Shown: positions 7,304-16,508, counted from the first letter of the stretch. The stretch is 64,000 nucleotides of DNA from Anaerolineales bacterium UBA2181 (GCA_002328075.1 DCVT01000062.1:62001-126000), one strand, 5' to 3'. The notes: generated by a model from the letters alone, not told the origin. A program made the numbers and translations.

Positions 7304-9724
7304 ATGCGCGGTTTGCGGGTTATTCTGGTCATTGTTCTGGTACTGATCATCGTGGGTTCGGCGGCGGTTCTTTTCGTCCGCACCCAGATACGGTCCGGCT
7401 GGCCTCGCGTGGACGGCGAGATGCGGGCGGACGGACTTCTCAGCCCGGTGGAGGTGGTGCGGGACAAGATGGGAGTACCGCACATCTATGCGGATAACAG
7501 CCATGACCTCTTTTTCGCGCAGGGTTATGTCCATGCGCAGGACCGTTTCTGGCAGATGGAGTTCTGGAGGCGGATAGGTTCCGGCCGGCTATCCGAGATA
7601 TTGGGTGAAAGCGCCCTGGAGGACGACCGGTTCATTCGCACGCTGGGCTGGCGCCGGGTGGCCGAGGCCGAGGTGGCTTTGCTGGACGGGTCATCCCGCG
7701 CCGGTCTGGAAGCTTACGCCCAGGGTGTCAATGCCTACCTGGCCGAGCGCAAACGGCGCCTGGGGCTAGAGTTCACCGTGCTCCGGCTCAACGGCGTGAG
7801 TTACAACCCCGAGCCCTGGACGCCGGTCGATACCCTCACCTGGGGCAAGGTCATGGCATGGGACCTGGGCGGCAACATGGACTCGGAGCTCGACCGGCTC
7901 AAGCTGCAGGCGCTGGTGGGCGACGAGATGCTGGCCGACTACTGGCCAGAATACCCCGAGGACCGGCCGCTGATTGTTCCCTCGGCCGCCGGCCTTGACA
8001 CGACGGGCGTCGAGTGGCTTGCCCAACTCCAGGAGAAGGTCACCCGGGGGCTGGCGCTGGGCAGTGGCCCCGATTTGGGCAGCAATAACTGGGTGGTATC
8101 GGGCGAGCGGACGGTTACCGGAATGCCGATTCTGGCCAACGACCCTCACCTGGGTATCCAGATGCCCTCCATCTGGTACGAGGTGGGGCTGCACTGCGAG
8201 AGATGTCCGTACGAGGTCGTCGGCTTTTCCTTTGCCGGAATGCCGGGCGTGATCATCGGCCATAACGCTCGCATTGCCTGGGGGGTCACCAACGTGGGTC
8301 CGGACGTGCAGGACCTGTACATCGAAAAGGTGGACCCGGATGATCCCGATCGGTACCAGTACAAGGGCCAGTGGCTGGACATGGAAGTCCGCTATGAGAC
8401 GATCCGGGTAGCCGGCCGGGACGAACCGGTCGTCATCAAGGTCCGCAGCACCCGACACGGGCCGATCATCAACGATATCGTTGGAGGGCCCGGCCGCTCG
8501 TGGAGCTACGGATGGCAACCGCTGGCGCTTCGCTGGACCGCCCTGGAACCCGGCACCCTGGCGCGCTCCGTGTTTGGAATCAACCAAGCGCGGAACTGGC
8601 AAGAGTTCCGGATTGCCCTGGAGTCCTGGAGCGTCCCGTCACAGAACTTTGTCTATGCAGATGTGGACGGCAACATCGGTTACCAGTGCCCGGGTCAGAT
8701 TCCCATCCGCGCCAAGGGCGACGGCAACCTGCCGGTTCCGGGCTGGACCGGCGAGTATGAATGGATCGGGACCATCCCGTTCGAGGAACTGCCGACGCAA
8801 TTCAACCCGGCGGAGGGCTATATCGTCACGGCCAACAACGCGGTGGTGGGCCCCGAGTATCCATACCACATCTCGTCGGATTGGGACCCCGGATACCGGG
8901 CCCAACGCATCACCGACATGCTGGGCTCGGCCGGACTGCTTTCGGTTGAGGAGATGGGCCGCATTCAGATGGACGGTGTGAGCGGCTCGGCGGTTGAGGT
9001 GCTGCCCTACCTGCTGGCGCTTCAGCCGGAGGACGACGACGCCAAGGAGGCGCTGGCGGCTCTGGCCGGCTGGGACGGCACCATGCGGGCCGACAGCCAG
9101 CCGGCTGCCATCTATGCGGCGTTCTGGGTTGCGCTCATGGATAACCTCTTTGCCGACGAACTCGGCCAGCAGCCGGCCGGGAACTGGGAACAGATCGTCG
9201 TGCGCTATCTGCTGGACGATCCCCAGAATCCATGGTGGGACAACCAATCCACCCCCGGCGAGATCGAAATGCGCGACCGCGTGTTGGAGCAGGCCCTGAC
9301 CGACGGTGTCGACTGGTTGAAGGATGAGCTGGGCGGCCGGATGCGCAATTGGCGCTTTGGGCAGTTCCACACCGCCACGTTTGAGAACCAATCCCTGGGT
9401 CAATCCGGCATCGCGATCATCGAGCGCATCTTTAACCGTGGTCCGGTGGAACCGGGCGGAAGCTCGTCCACCGTGAACAACACCGGTTGGCACACGCGTG
9501 AACCGGCCGTGGTTCACATAGTTCCCTCAATGCGGCAGGTCATTGACCTGTCCAACTGGGACCAGTCGGTGGCCGTGCACACCACCGGCCAGTCCGGGCA
9601 CCCGTATCACACGCACTACGACGACATGATTCCGATGTGGCGAGATGGCCTGTTCCATCCGATGCACTGGACCAGGGCTCAAGTGGAAGCTGATGCCGAG
9701 GGAACGCTGAGACTGGTGCCCTGA
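7304..9724 (+). CDS. Penicillin acylase family amidohydrolase
   Basis: An 806-aa Ntn-hydrolase precursor that should self-cleave into alpha and beta chains. An N-terminal membrane/signal segment (LRVILVIVLVLIIVGSAAVL) places it outside the membrane. The alpha part has VVRDKMGVPHIYADNSHDLF and FAQGYVHAQDRFWQMEFWRR. The beta chain starts at the catalytic nucleophile Ser260 in LGSNNWVVSG. Later come NDPHLG, the oxyanion-region GVTNVGPDVQDLY, and AVHTTGQSGHPYHTHYDDM near the C-terminus. Length and motif order match full-length members, which cleave beta-lactam side chains, acyl-homoserine lactones or other N-acyl compounds. The start at 7304 (not 7283) follows AAGGAGGG. It is a single-gene transcript. 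Confidence 0.9.
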   Translation: MRGLRVILVIVLVLIIVGSAAVLFVRTQIRSGWPRVDGEMRADGLLSPVEVVRDKMGVPHIYADNSHDLFFAQGYVHAQDRFWQMEFWRRIGSGRLSEILGESALEDDRFIRTLGWRRVAEAEVALLDGSSRAGLEAYAQGVNAYLAERKRRLGLEFTVLRLNGVSYNPEPWTPVDTLTWGKVMAWDLGGNMDSELDRLKLQALVGDEMLADYWPEYPEDRPLIVPSAAGLDTTGVEWLAQLQEKVTRGLALGSGPDLGSNNWVVSGERTVTGMPILANDPHLGIQMPSIWYEVGLHCERCPYEVVGFSFAGMPGVIIGHNARIAWGVTNVGPDVQDLYIEKVDPDDPDRYQYKGQWLDMEVRYETIRVAGRDEPVVIKVRSTRHGPIINDIVGGPGRSWSYGWQPLALRWTALEPGTLARSVFGINQARNWQEFRIALESWSVPSQNFVYADVDGNIGYQCPGQIPIRAKGDGNLPVPGWTGEYEWIGTIPFEELPTQFNPAEGYIVTANNAVVGPEYPYHISSDWDPGYRAQRITDMLGSAGLLSVEEMGRIQMDGVSGSAVEVLPYLLALQPEDDDAKEALAALAGWDGTMRADSQPAAIYAAFWVALMDNLFADELGQQPAGNWEQIVVRYLLDDPQNPWWDNQSTPGEIEMRDRVLEQALTDGVDWLKDELGGRMRNWRFGQFHTATFENQSLGQSGIAIIERIFNRGPVEPGGSSSTVNNTGWHTREPAVVHIVPSMRQVIDLSNWDQSVAVHTTGQSGHPYHTHYDDMIPMWRDGLFHPMHWTRAQVEADAEGTLRLVP

Positions 9725-9751
9725 GCCGACCAACCGTCGATACCCGCCCGA

Positions 9752-10939
9752 TCAGCGGATGGCGCCGTCGCGGCGCAGCGCTGTGATCTGATCCGGACTG
9801 TAGCCCAGTTCGGTGAGGATTTCGTCCGTCTGTTGCCCGAGGAGGGGCGGTGGCTCGCAGTTCTCCGCTCGGTCACTGGAGAACCGGAGCGGTACCGCCG
9901 GCAACCGGAGATCGGGGATCTCTGGGTGGGGCACAGCCGGAATTGCGTCCAGGTGGACTACCTGGGGATCCGCCACCAATTTGTCGACCGTGTTGACGGG
10001 CCCGCAAGGAACCCCTGCCTGCATCAGGGTCTGGATCAAATCCTCCGTCGGGTGTCGCGAAAACAGCGTCTCCAACGTGGGCAATAGCTCCGCACGGTGG
10101 GCCAGCCGGCCGACGTTGGTCGCAAACCGGGAGTCCTGCGCCAGTTCCGGTACGGCCATCGCCTGGCACAGCCGTTGCCACTGCACGTCGTTGCCCACCG
10201 CCAGGATAAAGTAGCCGTCCAGAGTCGCAAAAGCCTGATAGGGCGTGATGAAATGGTGGCTGCTTCCCATGCGTTCGGGAATCGTCCCGTCAGCCAGGTA
10301 TTGCAGGACGTAACAGGCAAACCAGGATAGCTGTCCCTCCAGGAGCGAAGTCTCCACCTTTTGTCCTACGCCGGTCTCCTGGCGGCGCAACAGCGCGGCG
10401 AGGATGCCCACCGCGGCAAACAGCGCGGTCCCAAAGTCGGCCACCGGGAGGCCGGCTCGCACCGGGGCCATGCCGGGGTATCCGGTGATGCCCATCAGAC
10501 CGGCAAAGCCCTGCATGGCCAGGTCGTAGGCCGGATCGTTTGCCCTCGGGCCGTCCTGTCCAAAACCGGAAATGCTGCAGTACACCAGCCGGGGATTGGT
10601 CGCTGCCAGAGAGTCGTATCCCAGACCCAGGCGCTCTACCACGCCCGGCCGAAAGTTCTCAATCACCACGTCGCTCTTGTCCGCCAGTTGGCGAGCAACC
10701 CGCAAGCCGGCCGGGTTCTTTAGGTCGATGACGATGCTTTGTTTGTTCCGGTTGGTGGACAGATAGTAACAGCTCTGCTCGTTCCAAAATGGACCCCAAC
10801 GGCGGCTGTCGTCTCCGTCGGGCGACGGTTCCACCTTGATGATCTCGGCGCCCATGTCGCCCATCAGCTGCGTGCAAAAGGGACCCGCCAGCGCGCGGCT
10901 CAAATCCAGCACTCGAATGCCTGTCAACGGACCTGTCAT
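9752..10939 (-). CDS. CaiB/BaiF family CoA-transferase
   Basis: A 395-aa family III CoA-transferase, which moves CoA between carboxylic acids through an aspartyl-CoA anhydride. The N-terminus MTGPLTGIRVLDLSRALAGP, then MGDMGAEIIKVEPSPDGDD and YLSTNRNKQSIVIDL, are hallmarks. The catalytic Asp lies in the ANDPAYDLAMQGFAGLMGIT region. VGQKVETSLLEGQLSW and the C-terminal LGQQTDEILTELGYS are also typical. Start 10939 is chosen by homology and an upstream AGGAG. The substrate is unknown. It lies 28 bp downstream of the methyltransferase on the same strand, so co-transcription is likely. Confidence 0.9.
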   Translation of the reverse strand: MTGPLTGIRVLDLSRALAGPFCTQLMGDMGAEIIKVEPSPDGDDSRRWGPFWNEQSCYYLSTNRNKQSIVIDLKNPAGLRVARQLADKSDVVIENFRPGVVERLGLGYDSLAATNPRLVYCSISGFGQDGPRANDPAYDLAMQGFAGLMGITGYPGMAPVRAGLPVADFGTALFAAVGILAALLRRQETGVGQKVETSLLEGQLSWFACYVLQYLADGTIPERMGSSHHFITPYQAFATLDGYFILAVGNDVQWQRLCQAMAVPELAQDSRFATNVGRLAHRAELLPTLETLFSRHPTEDLIQTLMQAGVPCGPVNTVDKLVADPQVVHLDAIPAVPHPEIPDLRLPAVPLRFSSDRAENCEPPPLLGQQTDEILTELGYSPDQITALRRDGAIR

Positions 10940-10967
10940 AACCTGGAGCTCCTTCAGATGGGATCGT

Positions 10968-11546
10968 TCAGTGTTCGACGATGAGCCAGATGTTGTTTGG
11001 GTTGCCTGGCAGCTCGCGGACCTCAGCACGGGCTCCGTGTGCCCGAAACATGCCGGCCATCACGGCCGGACGGACAAAGTGGCTGCGCATGAAAGCCAGC
11101 TTTTCCGCCAGCGCTACCAGTTTGACGGACACGGTTTCGATGTTGGGCTCTTCCACCACCAATCGGCCGCCAGGCGCCAGAACGCGCAGCATCTCTGCGA
11201 CGGTTTGATCTTGATCGCACACGTGGTGAAAAGCATCGACCATGAGAATGCGGTCAAATGCCCCGTCCGTGAAAGGCAGCCGTTCCGCGTGGGCGTTGGC
11301 GCTCTCCAATCGGGCTTTGGCACGTGCCTGACGCAGCATCCCCCAGGAGGGATCGGTGAGCACCACCTGGGCCACTCGTTCCGCCAGCGCGCCCGAGACG
11401 CGGCCGGTGCCGCCACCGACGTCCAGCAATCGGCCGCCGGCCGACAAATCCAGCAGGTCGGCCAACCATTCTGGCTCGGCGTGCGAGATGACCCGTTCGT
11501 AGAACGGCGCTGCCAGGTCGAAATGATCCAGTCGGGGCCAACGCAT
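10968..11546 (-). CDS. Class I SAM-dependent methyltransferase
   Basis: A 192-aa UbiE/COQ5-like methyltransferase. SAM motif I is LLDVGGGTGRVSGAL, followed by VVLTDPSWGML (motif II acidic residue), AERLPFTDGAFDRILMVDAF and the post-motif LRVLAPGGRLVVEEPN. The length is that of a minimal domain with no extension, and the substrate is not predictable. It sits 3 bp downstream of the receiver-ATPase gene and 28 bp upstream of the CoA-transferase gene, so the three minus-strand genes probably share one mRNA from the promoter at 12954-12982. Confidence 0.85.
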   Translation of the reverse strand: MRWPRLDHFDLAAPFYERVISHAEPEWLADLLDLSAGGRLLDVGGGTGRVSGALAERVAQVVLTDPSWGMLRQARAKARLESANAHAERLPFTDGAFDRILMVDAFHHVCDQDQTVAEMLRVLAPGGRLVVEEPNIETVSVKLVALAEKLAFMRSHFVRPAVMAGMFRAHGARAEVRELPGNPNNIWLIVEH

Positions 11547-11549
11547 CGC

Positions 11550-12929
11550 TCAGAAGCCGAACCGGTTACGAAGCGAGGGGATTTGCAGGTAGGATAACCA
11601 GCGGTTCCAGCTCTGGCGACGCGCCCACTCAATCAGCCGGTCCACAAGGGGGGGGGACCGGGGAGAGGCCGGTTCCAGGTCCATCCTGGGTACGGCAACT
11701 GGCTCCGTCCGGCTCTCCGGATCGGGCCTGCTGGGGATCAGTCGCTCCAGCGCCAGCAATGATCTGGTGATGGGCGAACGCGGGGTGGAGAGCAGCACCG
11801 GGCGCCCCTGGTTGGCAGCCAGCACGGCTGCCGCGTCATCCGCCGGTATGATCAGGGCGATTGGGCGGCCCATCGCCTTGGATACCGCATCCGGCGTGAC
11901 GCCCCAGACGTCACTGTACTTGTTTAACACTGCAATCAGCTTGTCCGGGGGATAGTCGCGCAGCGCATCACTGGTAAGCAAGAGGTGGGCATTCTTGATG
12001 GTTGTCACCTCGGGGGTGACCAACCAGACAACCCGGTCTGCCAGGTCAAACACGCGTTGGGCCAAATCGGAATAACGGCTGCCGACGTCGACGACCAGAT
12101 AATCGTGCACCCGACGGAGCGATTCCATGAGCCTGACAAAGTCATCGGCCCGGATCAGTTCTGCCATTTCCGGCCGAGGAGGCGCGGCCAGTAGATGCAG
12201 CCCGCTGTAGTGCGCTACTTCCATCTGCTGCACAAGGTCGACGTCCTCCGGGTCGCCTTGCTTCAGTGCCTCCTGCATCCGGTGTGCAGGGTGGAGGTCC
12301 AACAGCACATCCAGGTCTCCGAAAGCCAGGTCTCCATCCACCAGCAGGACATCGGCCCTCCGGCTGCCACGAAGGGCAACCGCCAGGTTGGCGGACACGG
12401 TGCTGCAGCCAATGCCGCCCTTGGGGCCAAAGACCGCGATCAGCAGGCCGCGCGCTCGGGCTGAGGGACCCTTTCCGTTGGACGATTGCACCGCTGCCAA
12501 CTCAGCTTCGGCCTGCAGTTCCAGCGGGGTCACTGCAGCCGCGGCTACCCGGCGAATGGTCTGTATCAGGTCGTCATAGTCAAACGGCTTGGTCAGAAAC
12601 TCGCGGGCGCCGACGTTCATCGCCCGTTTGAAATAGGCCATGTCGCCCTGAACCGACATCATGGTTACCCGGCTGCGTGGCGACACCGATCCGATCTGCC
12701 GGCAAGCTTCGATGCCATCCATGTCGGGCATGTTGATGTCCATCAACACAATGTCCGGCCTGAGCTCCTGTGCCTTCTGAACCCCCACTCGCCCGTTGGG
12801 AGCCCAACCGATCACTTCCATCTCGTGTTCAAATTGAAGGAGGCACGCCACGCTATCCACCGTGACCTTGTTGTCGTCCACGATGAGAATGCGTATTTTG
12901 GCGGGAGGTTCCTGCCATACCCGGTCCAT
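11550..12929 (-). CDS. Receiver domain-MinD/CpaE-like ATPase
   Basis: A 459-aa protein of the CpaE (TadZ) type that helps position type IV/Tad pilus machinery in many bacteria. Residues about 8-130 are a receiver domain (IRILIVDDNKVTVDS, DIVLMDINMPDMDG with the phospho-acceptor Asp, Lys in LTKPFDYDDL). A Ser/Ala-rich linker leads to a ParA/MinD ATPase with deviant Walker A GPKGGIGCSTVSANLAVAL, DVLLVDGDLAFGDLDVLLDL and YLVVDVGS. The start at 12929 (MDRVWQEPPAK) is preferred because it follows GGAG and sits behind a consensus promoter; the longer frame runs into the divergent gene. No pilus genes are visible nearby, so Tad function here is an inference. Confidence 0.85.
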   Translation of the reverse strand: MDRVWQEPPAKIRILIVDDNKVTVDSVACLLQFEHEMEVIGWAPNGRVGVQKAQELRPDIVLMDINMPDMDGIEACRQIGSVSPRSRVTMMSVQGDMAYFKRAMNVGAREFLTKPFDYDDLIQTIRRVAAAAVTPLELQAEAELAAVQSSNGKGPSARARGLLIAVFGPKGGIGCSTVSANLAVALRGSRRADVLLVDGDLAFGDLDVLLDLHPAHRMQEALKQGDPEDVDLVQQMEVAHYSGLHLLAAPPRPEMAELIRADDFVRLMESLRRVHDYLVVDVGSRYSDLAQRVFDLADRVVWLVTPEVTTIKNAHLLLTSDALRDYPPDKLIAVLNKYSDVWGVTPDAVSKAMGRPIALIIPADDAAAVLAANQGRPVLLSTPRSPITRSLLALERLIPSRPDPESRTEPVAVPRMDLEPASPRSPPLVDRLIEWARRQSWNRWLSYLQIPSLRNRFGF

Positions 12930-12953
12930 CTGCTCCAACCTTTCGTGCCCAGC

Positions 12954-12982
12954 ATTATACCATTGGCTGACTCGCATCCCAA
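12954..12982 (-). promoter_or_regulatory. Sigma70 promoter for the receiver-ATPase operon
   Basis: On the minus strand: TTGGGA (12982-12977), a 17-bp spacer, and a perfect TATAAT (12959-12954), 24 bp before the ATG at 12929. Confidence 0.7.
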
Positions 12983-13007
12983 TGAGATACAAGTACGCGC
13001 TGACCGT

Positions 13008-13036
13008 TTGACCGCCGGACCTGTCGCCGGTAGAAT
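13008..13036 (+). promoter_or_regulatory. Sigma70 promoter for manC-manA
   Basis: TTGACC (13008-13013), a 17-bp spacer, then TAGAAT (13031-13036), 28 bp before the ATG at 13065. It is divergent from the receiver-ATPase promoter, with the two -35 boxes 25 bp apart. Confidence 0.7.
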
Positions 13037-13064
13037 CAGCACCAAACTGGCACCGAGGAGTCCT

Positions 13065-14147
13065 ATGCACCAACTCTATGCGCTCATCATGGCCGGGGGC
13101 GGGGGAACGCGCCTCTGGCCGGAAAGCCGTGCTGTTCGACCCAAGCAATTCATTGACCTCTTTGATCGACGGAGCCTGCTCCGTATCGCCTTTGACCGCA
13201 TCCGGCCGCTCATTCCGGCCGAGAGGGTGCTGGTGGTCACCGGCGAGCGATACGCATCCGAGATCCTTGGCCAACTCCCCGAGTTACCTCCGGAAAACCT
13301 GATAGCCGAGCCTTCCGGGCGCAATACCGCGCCGTGCATCGGGCTGGGCGCCATCCACCTCCGTCGCCGGGATTCAGCCGCGGTGATGGCCGTGCTGACC
13401 GCGGATCACGTCATGCATCGCGAGGAGGTGCTGCTTCAGGCGCTGAAGACCGCCAGCCGGGCGGCGCTGGGCGGCCGGATCGTGACGCTGGGCATTACCC
13501 CAGACCGGCCGGAGACCGGCTACGGCTATATCGAACGGGACGACCAGCCGGACGGACAGGGGCTTTATCCGGTGCTGCGCTTCCGGGAAAAGCCGGACCG
13601 CGCCACCGCCGAGGAGTACCTGCGCAGCGGCCGGTATTACTGGAACAGCGGGATGTTCGTCTGGCGCGCCGACGTGATCCTGGACGAGATGGCGCGCCTG
13701 CTACCCGACCTGCGGGCGGCGCTGGCCCAGATGGAGTCCGCGTTGGGCACGCCGCGGGAGGATTCCGTGGTGCGCCGGGCCTGGGAGCCGATCCATCCCA
13801 TCTCGATCGATTACGGCGTGATGGAAGGGGCGCGCAACGTGGCGATGCTGCCGGTTGACCCAGGGTGGATCGATGTGGGGAGTTGGGGCGCGGTCTATGA
13901 TGAGAGCCTGGCAAAGGCGGCCGAGCCGCCGCCGGAGGGTAATTTGGTGCAGCGGGGCGAGCACCTGGCGCTGGACAGTCAGGGCTGCCTGGTGCGCAGC
14001 GACAAGCTGGTGGCGACGGTGGGCGTGCGCGACCTGTTGATCATCGATACCGGCGACGCGCTGCTGGTCTGTCCTCGTTCCCAGGCGCAGCAGGTCAAGA
14101 CTCTGGTCGAGATGCTCCGGGCGCAGGGACGCGATACGTACCTCTGA
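13065..14147 (+). CDS. manC: Mannose-1-phosphate guanylyltransferase
   Basis: A 360-aa nucleotidyltransferase making GDP-mannose from mannose-1-phosphate and GTP. The N-terminal loop MAGGGGTRLWPESRAVRPKQF is the nucleotide-binding signature. EPSGRNTAPCIGLGA, VLTADHVM, FREKPDRATAEEYLRSG and YYWNSGMFVWRAD are family motifs, and PISIDYGVME and DVGSWGAVYDE complete the domain. It is the single-domain form without a fused ManA-type cupin. The ATG at 13065 follows GAGGAG; the frame stays open upstream only because of the overlapping divergent gene. manA lies 17 bp downstream. Confidence 0.92.
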   Translation: MHQLYALIMAGGGGTRLWPESRAVRPKQFIDLFDRRSLLRIAFDRIRPLIPAERVLVVTGERYASEILGQLPELPPENLIAEPSGRNTAPCIGLGAIHLRRRDSAAVMAVLTADHVMHREEVLLQALKTASRAALGGRIVTLGITPDRPETGYGYIERDDQPDGQGLYPVLRFREKPDRATAEEYLRSGRYYWNSGMFVWRADVILDEMARLLPDLRAALAQMESALGTPREDSVVRRAWEPIHPISIDYGVMEGARNVAMLPVDPGWIDVGSWGAVYDESLAKAAEPPPEGNLVQRGEHLALDSQGCLVRSDKLVATVGVRDLLIIDTGDALLVCPRSQAQQVKTLVEMLRAQGRDTYL

Positions 14148-14164
14148 GCCAGGTTCCGCAAACG

Positions 14165-15208
14165 ATGGACAAGAGCTACCCACTGCTGTTGGAGCGCCGC
14201 CTGGATGATCGCATCTGGGGAGGTCGGCGGCTGGCCCCCTTTCTGGGCCTGCCGGAACCGCACCCGGAGCGGATTGCCGAGTCCTGGCAGGTATACGACG
14301 AGAACAAGGTGCTCAACGGGCCGATGGCGGGCCGGATGCTGGGCGAGCTATGCCGGGAGCAGGGGGAGCGGCTGTTGGGCACGCTTTCGCTGCCCCGCTA
14401 CGGGGTGGACCTGCCGCTCCTGGCCAAGTTCATCGACGCCCAGCAGGACCTCTCCATTCAGGTCCACCCGGACGACGCCTACGCCCACCGGGTAGAGGCG
14501 ACAAGTGGGTACCACGGCAAGAGCGAGGCGTGGGTCGTCCTGGACGCCGCACCCCGGACCGAGCTGTTCTACCACCTGAAGCGGCCGGTGAGCCGCGCGG
14601 CGTTCCGACAGGCGGTGGAAGGCGGCGGTCTGCTGGAGTTGCTCAACCGGCGACCGGTGCAGGCGGGCGATGTGATCCACGTGCCGGCCGGGACACTGCA
14701 CACCATCAGCGCCGGCGTGCTGCTGTTCGAAATCCAGCAAAAATCGGACTTGACCTACCGGGTGTACGATCACGGCCGGGGCCGGCCGTTGCACCTGGAA
14801 AAGGCGCTGGACGTGATCGCCTTCGACCGGCCGCCGCCGGCCAGAGTGGTTCCGCTTCCCCTGTGCCAGACGGGCGAGCGGATGCTGCTGATTGCCACCC
14901 CCCATTTTGCCGTCGAGCGGCTGGAGGTGGATGAGCCGGTTGAGCTGGAGACCCGGCGGACGAGCCTGGAGATCCACACGCTGATCGACGGCCGGGGGGA
15001 ACTGAACTGGGAGGGTGGGGCGGCAGCGCTCCGGCGGGGGACGTCGGTGGTGCTGCCGGCCGGGTTGGGTGCCTACCGGCTGGCGCCGGAGCCCTCCCTA
15101 ACGCTGCTGCGCTGCTGGGTGCCGGACCTGGAGGGCGAGGTGGTACCGCTGCTGCGCGGCCGGGGGTTCAACCGGTCGCAGATTGGGGGCGTGGTACGCG
15201 GCGCTTAG
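14165..15208 (+). CDS. manA: Mannose-6-phosphate isomerase (class I, short form)
   Basis: A 347-aa zinc-dependent isomerase interconverting fructose-6-P and mannose-6-P, the first step towards GDP-mannose. The metal site is seen as QVHPDD (His), KSEAW (Glu) and VPAGTLHTI (His). IWGG near the N-terminus and EIQQKSDLTYRVYDHGR are family motifs. The length matches the short Bacillus-type ManA rather than the long enteric type. It lies directly downstream of manC and shares its promoter. A GC hairpin follows the stop codon. Confidence 0.92.
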   Translation: MDKSYPLLLERRLDDRIWGGRRLAPFLGLPEPHPERIAESWQVYDENKVLNGPMAGRMLGELCREQGERLLGTLSLPRYGVDLPLLAKFIDAQQDLSIQVHPDDAYAHRVEATSGYHGKSEAWVVLDAAPRTELFYHLKRPVSRAAFRQAVEGGGLLELLNRRPVQAGDVIHVPAGTLHTISAGVLLFEIQQKSDLTYRVYDHGRGRPLHLEKALDVIAFDRPPPARVVPLPLCQTGERMLLIATPHFAVERLEVDEPVELETRRTSLEIHTLIDGRGELNWEGGAAALRRGTSVVLPAGLGAYRLAPEPSLTLLRCWVPDLEGEVVPLLRGRGFNRSQIGGVVRGA

Positions 15209-15225
15209 CGCGGGCGCAGCCCGCG
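15209..15225 (+). terminator. GC-rich hairpin right after manA
   Basis: CGCGGGC-GCA-GCCCGCG begins at the base after the manA stop. It has a 7-bp perfect stem but no following T-run, so it is a weak or factor-assisted terminator at best. Confidence 0.35.
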
Positions 15226-15658
15226 GTCGCCTCCGAACTGACTGCCTCCCCGAACACTCGCAATCCCTCGCTTGCCCTGCTCTCTCGACTCGCGCGCGCC
15301 GTTACGCCCTGGCCGAACCGTGGATCTCGACCTGGGGTTCTGCCGAGAATTCCTGACTTAACGGAAACCGCGCTGTAGTTGACGACTCGGCTGAACGGTG
15401 TGGGGCACGGCTGAGGTTCGGGCCAGCAGCGGCTGGTGTGAGCACATCGAGTTCACCGAATGCCGGCAGACGCACTGGAGGCCGATACCGCCGGTATCCT
15501 GGTGGCAGGGCCGATCATGATGAGGTATTCCTCGGCGTTGCTGGTCACCAGCAGGCGCAGCGGAGCAAATGGAAGACCGTCTTCATTTGCCCTGACAGCG
15601 CGGGCGCCTGATTTGCCCGCAGGCGCCGGGTGTTGACCTGGGCGAGGGCTAGTTCACC
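15226..15658. other. Gene-poor stretch with a possible coding relic
   Basis: No convincing gene is seen. On the minus strand around 15500-15600 a short in-frame stretch reads like protein (LRLLVTSNAEEYLIMIGPA), and a near-duplicate GGCAAATNA nearby hints at a frameshifted relic. I do not recognise the family. Confidence 0.3.
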
Positions 15659-15844
15659 GTGTCGACCTATGACTGGATGGTCGAGGTGGAGGAACGGCGG
15701 GAGGGGACAACGCTGCTGCTGCGCTGCAGTGCCGACCGGTTCGAGCAGCCGGCCACCGAGAGTCTGTTGGCCGACCTGGAGCAGTGGTCGGCGAAGATGG
15801 CTGCCGACGTGGACCGGCCGGGGAGCGATCGGATTGCGCGCTGA
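15659..15844 (+). CDS. Small hypothetical protein (61 aa)
   Basis: A GTG-started ORF beginning MSTYDWMVEVEERREG and ending in a charged helix-like region (ESLLADLEQWSAKMAADV). No family is recognised. No good Shine-Dalgarno precedes it and it is isolated, so it may be a relic or a chance ORF. The amphipathic, non-repetitive composition is the only support. Confidence 0.25.
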   Translation: MSTYDWMVEVEERREGTTLLLRCSADRFEQPATESLLADLEQWSAKMAADVDRPGSDRIAR

Positions 15845-15949
15845 GTGCGCCATCGGACAATCGTGGGCGTTTCGGTGCGGATTTTGACGGAAGGGCGGGT
15901 GCCCGTTGCCAGGCCGCCGTGGCCAGCCAGTTGGGCCGATCCCGAACCT

Positions 15950-16074
15950 CCAGGCGCGTCAGCGCCGCACCTCCAGACCGCGGGCAACAGGGGGCACCGG
16001 ACGGATCAGGCGGGTGGTATCTGCACCTGAAGCCGGCGGCCCAAGCAGGAGCCCCAGGCGCGTCAGCGCCGCAC
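15950..16074 (+). repeat. Two direct copies of a 21-bp hairpin repeat
   Basis: The same 21 bp occurs at 15950-15970 and 16054-16074. Each copy contains GGCGC-GTCA-GCGCC, able to form a 5-bp hairpin. The function is unknown; it resembles small intergenic REP-like repeats. No gene is seen in 15845-16202. Confidence 0.5.
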
Positions 16075-16202
16075 CAACCTCAGATATTTCAAACGCTCGT
16101 TCAGGTTCATTCGTTCGTCACCGTTCATCCTGCTAGGGTAACATTATCAAATGATGGAGCGAGGCCCCTTCGGTAGCATTTCACGTGGAACAATAGGCAT
16201 AC

Positions 16203-16239
16203 TTGACTGCCGTACAAAAACGTGATAACCTGTACGGCA
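16203..16239 (+). promoter_or_regulatory. Promoter and operator of the antitoxin-PIN module
   Basis: A TTGACT -35 (16203-16208) and a weak -10 near 16226. A perfect 9-bp inverted repeat, TGCCGTACA (16208-16216) and TGTACGGCA (16231-16239), brackets the -10 just before the Shine-Dalgarno. This is the classic arrangement for autorepression by the antitoxin/toxin complex. Confidence 0.65.
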
Positions 16240-16250
16240 GGAGGTGTCTC

Positions 16251-16508
16251 ATGGAACAGACCAAGCTAACAGTTCGCGTGCCTCGTGGCCTGCTCGATGG
16301 GGCCAAACGGTACGCCCGGGAGCACAACACCAGTCTGACTCGCCTGGTCTCCGCCTACTTGCGCCAGTTGAATGAACCATCCGATCACCTGGCCCAGGCC
16401 CCCACCGTTCGGCGGCTCTCCGGCATACTTTCGCCTGACGCTTTGGTGGCAGATTACCACGCCTACCTGGAGGAAAAGTATGGCATCCCGGCTCCCGGTT
16501 CTGATTGA
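16251..16508 (+). CDS. Antitoxin, DUF6364/RHH-like
   Basis: An 85-aa antitoxin. The N-terminal 40 residues (EQTKLTVRVPRGLLDGAKRY, then TSLTRLVSAYLRQL) have a strand-helix-helix DNA-binding pattern. The C-terminal part (SGILSPDALVADYHAYLEEK) is the toxin-neutralising tail typical of PIN partners. The ATG at 16251 follows GGAGGTG. It overlaps the toxin gene by 29 bp and sits immediately behind the palindromic operator. Confidence 0.85.
   Translation: MEQTKLTVRVPRGLLDGAKRYAREHNTSLTRLVSAYLRQLNEPSDHLAQAPTVRRLSGILSPDALVADYHAYLEEKYGIPAPGSD

Noticed and set aside
12486..13064. N-terminal extension of the manC frame
   Set aside because: It is antisense to the receiver-ATPase; the family N-terminus, the Shine-Dalgarno and the promoter all point to 13065.
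15209..15225. Strong intrinsic terminator after manA
   Set aside because: The stem is good but there is no T-run, so it is kept only as a low-confidence hairpin.
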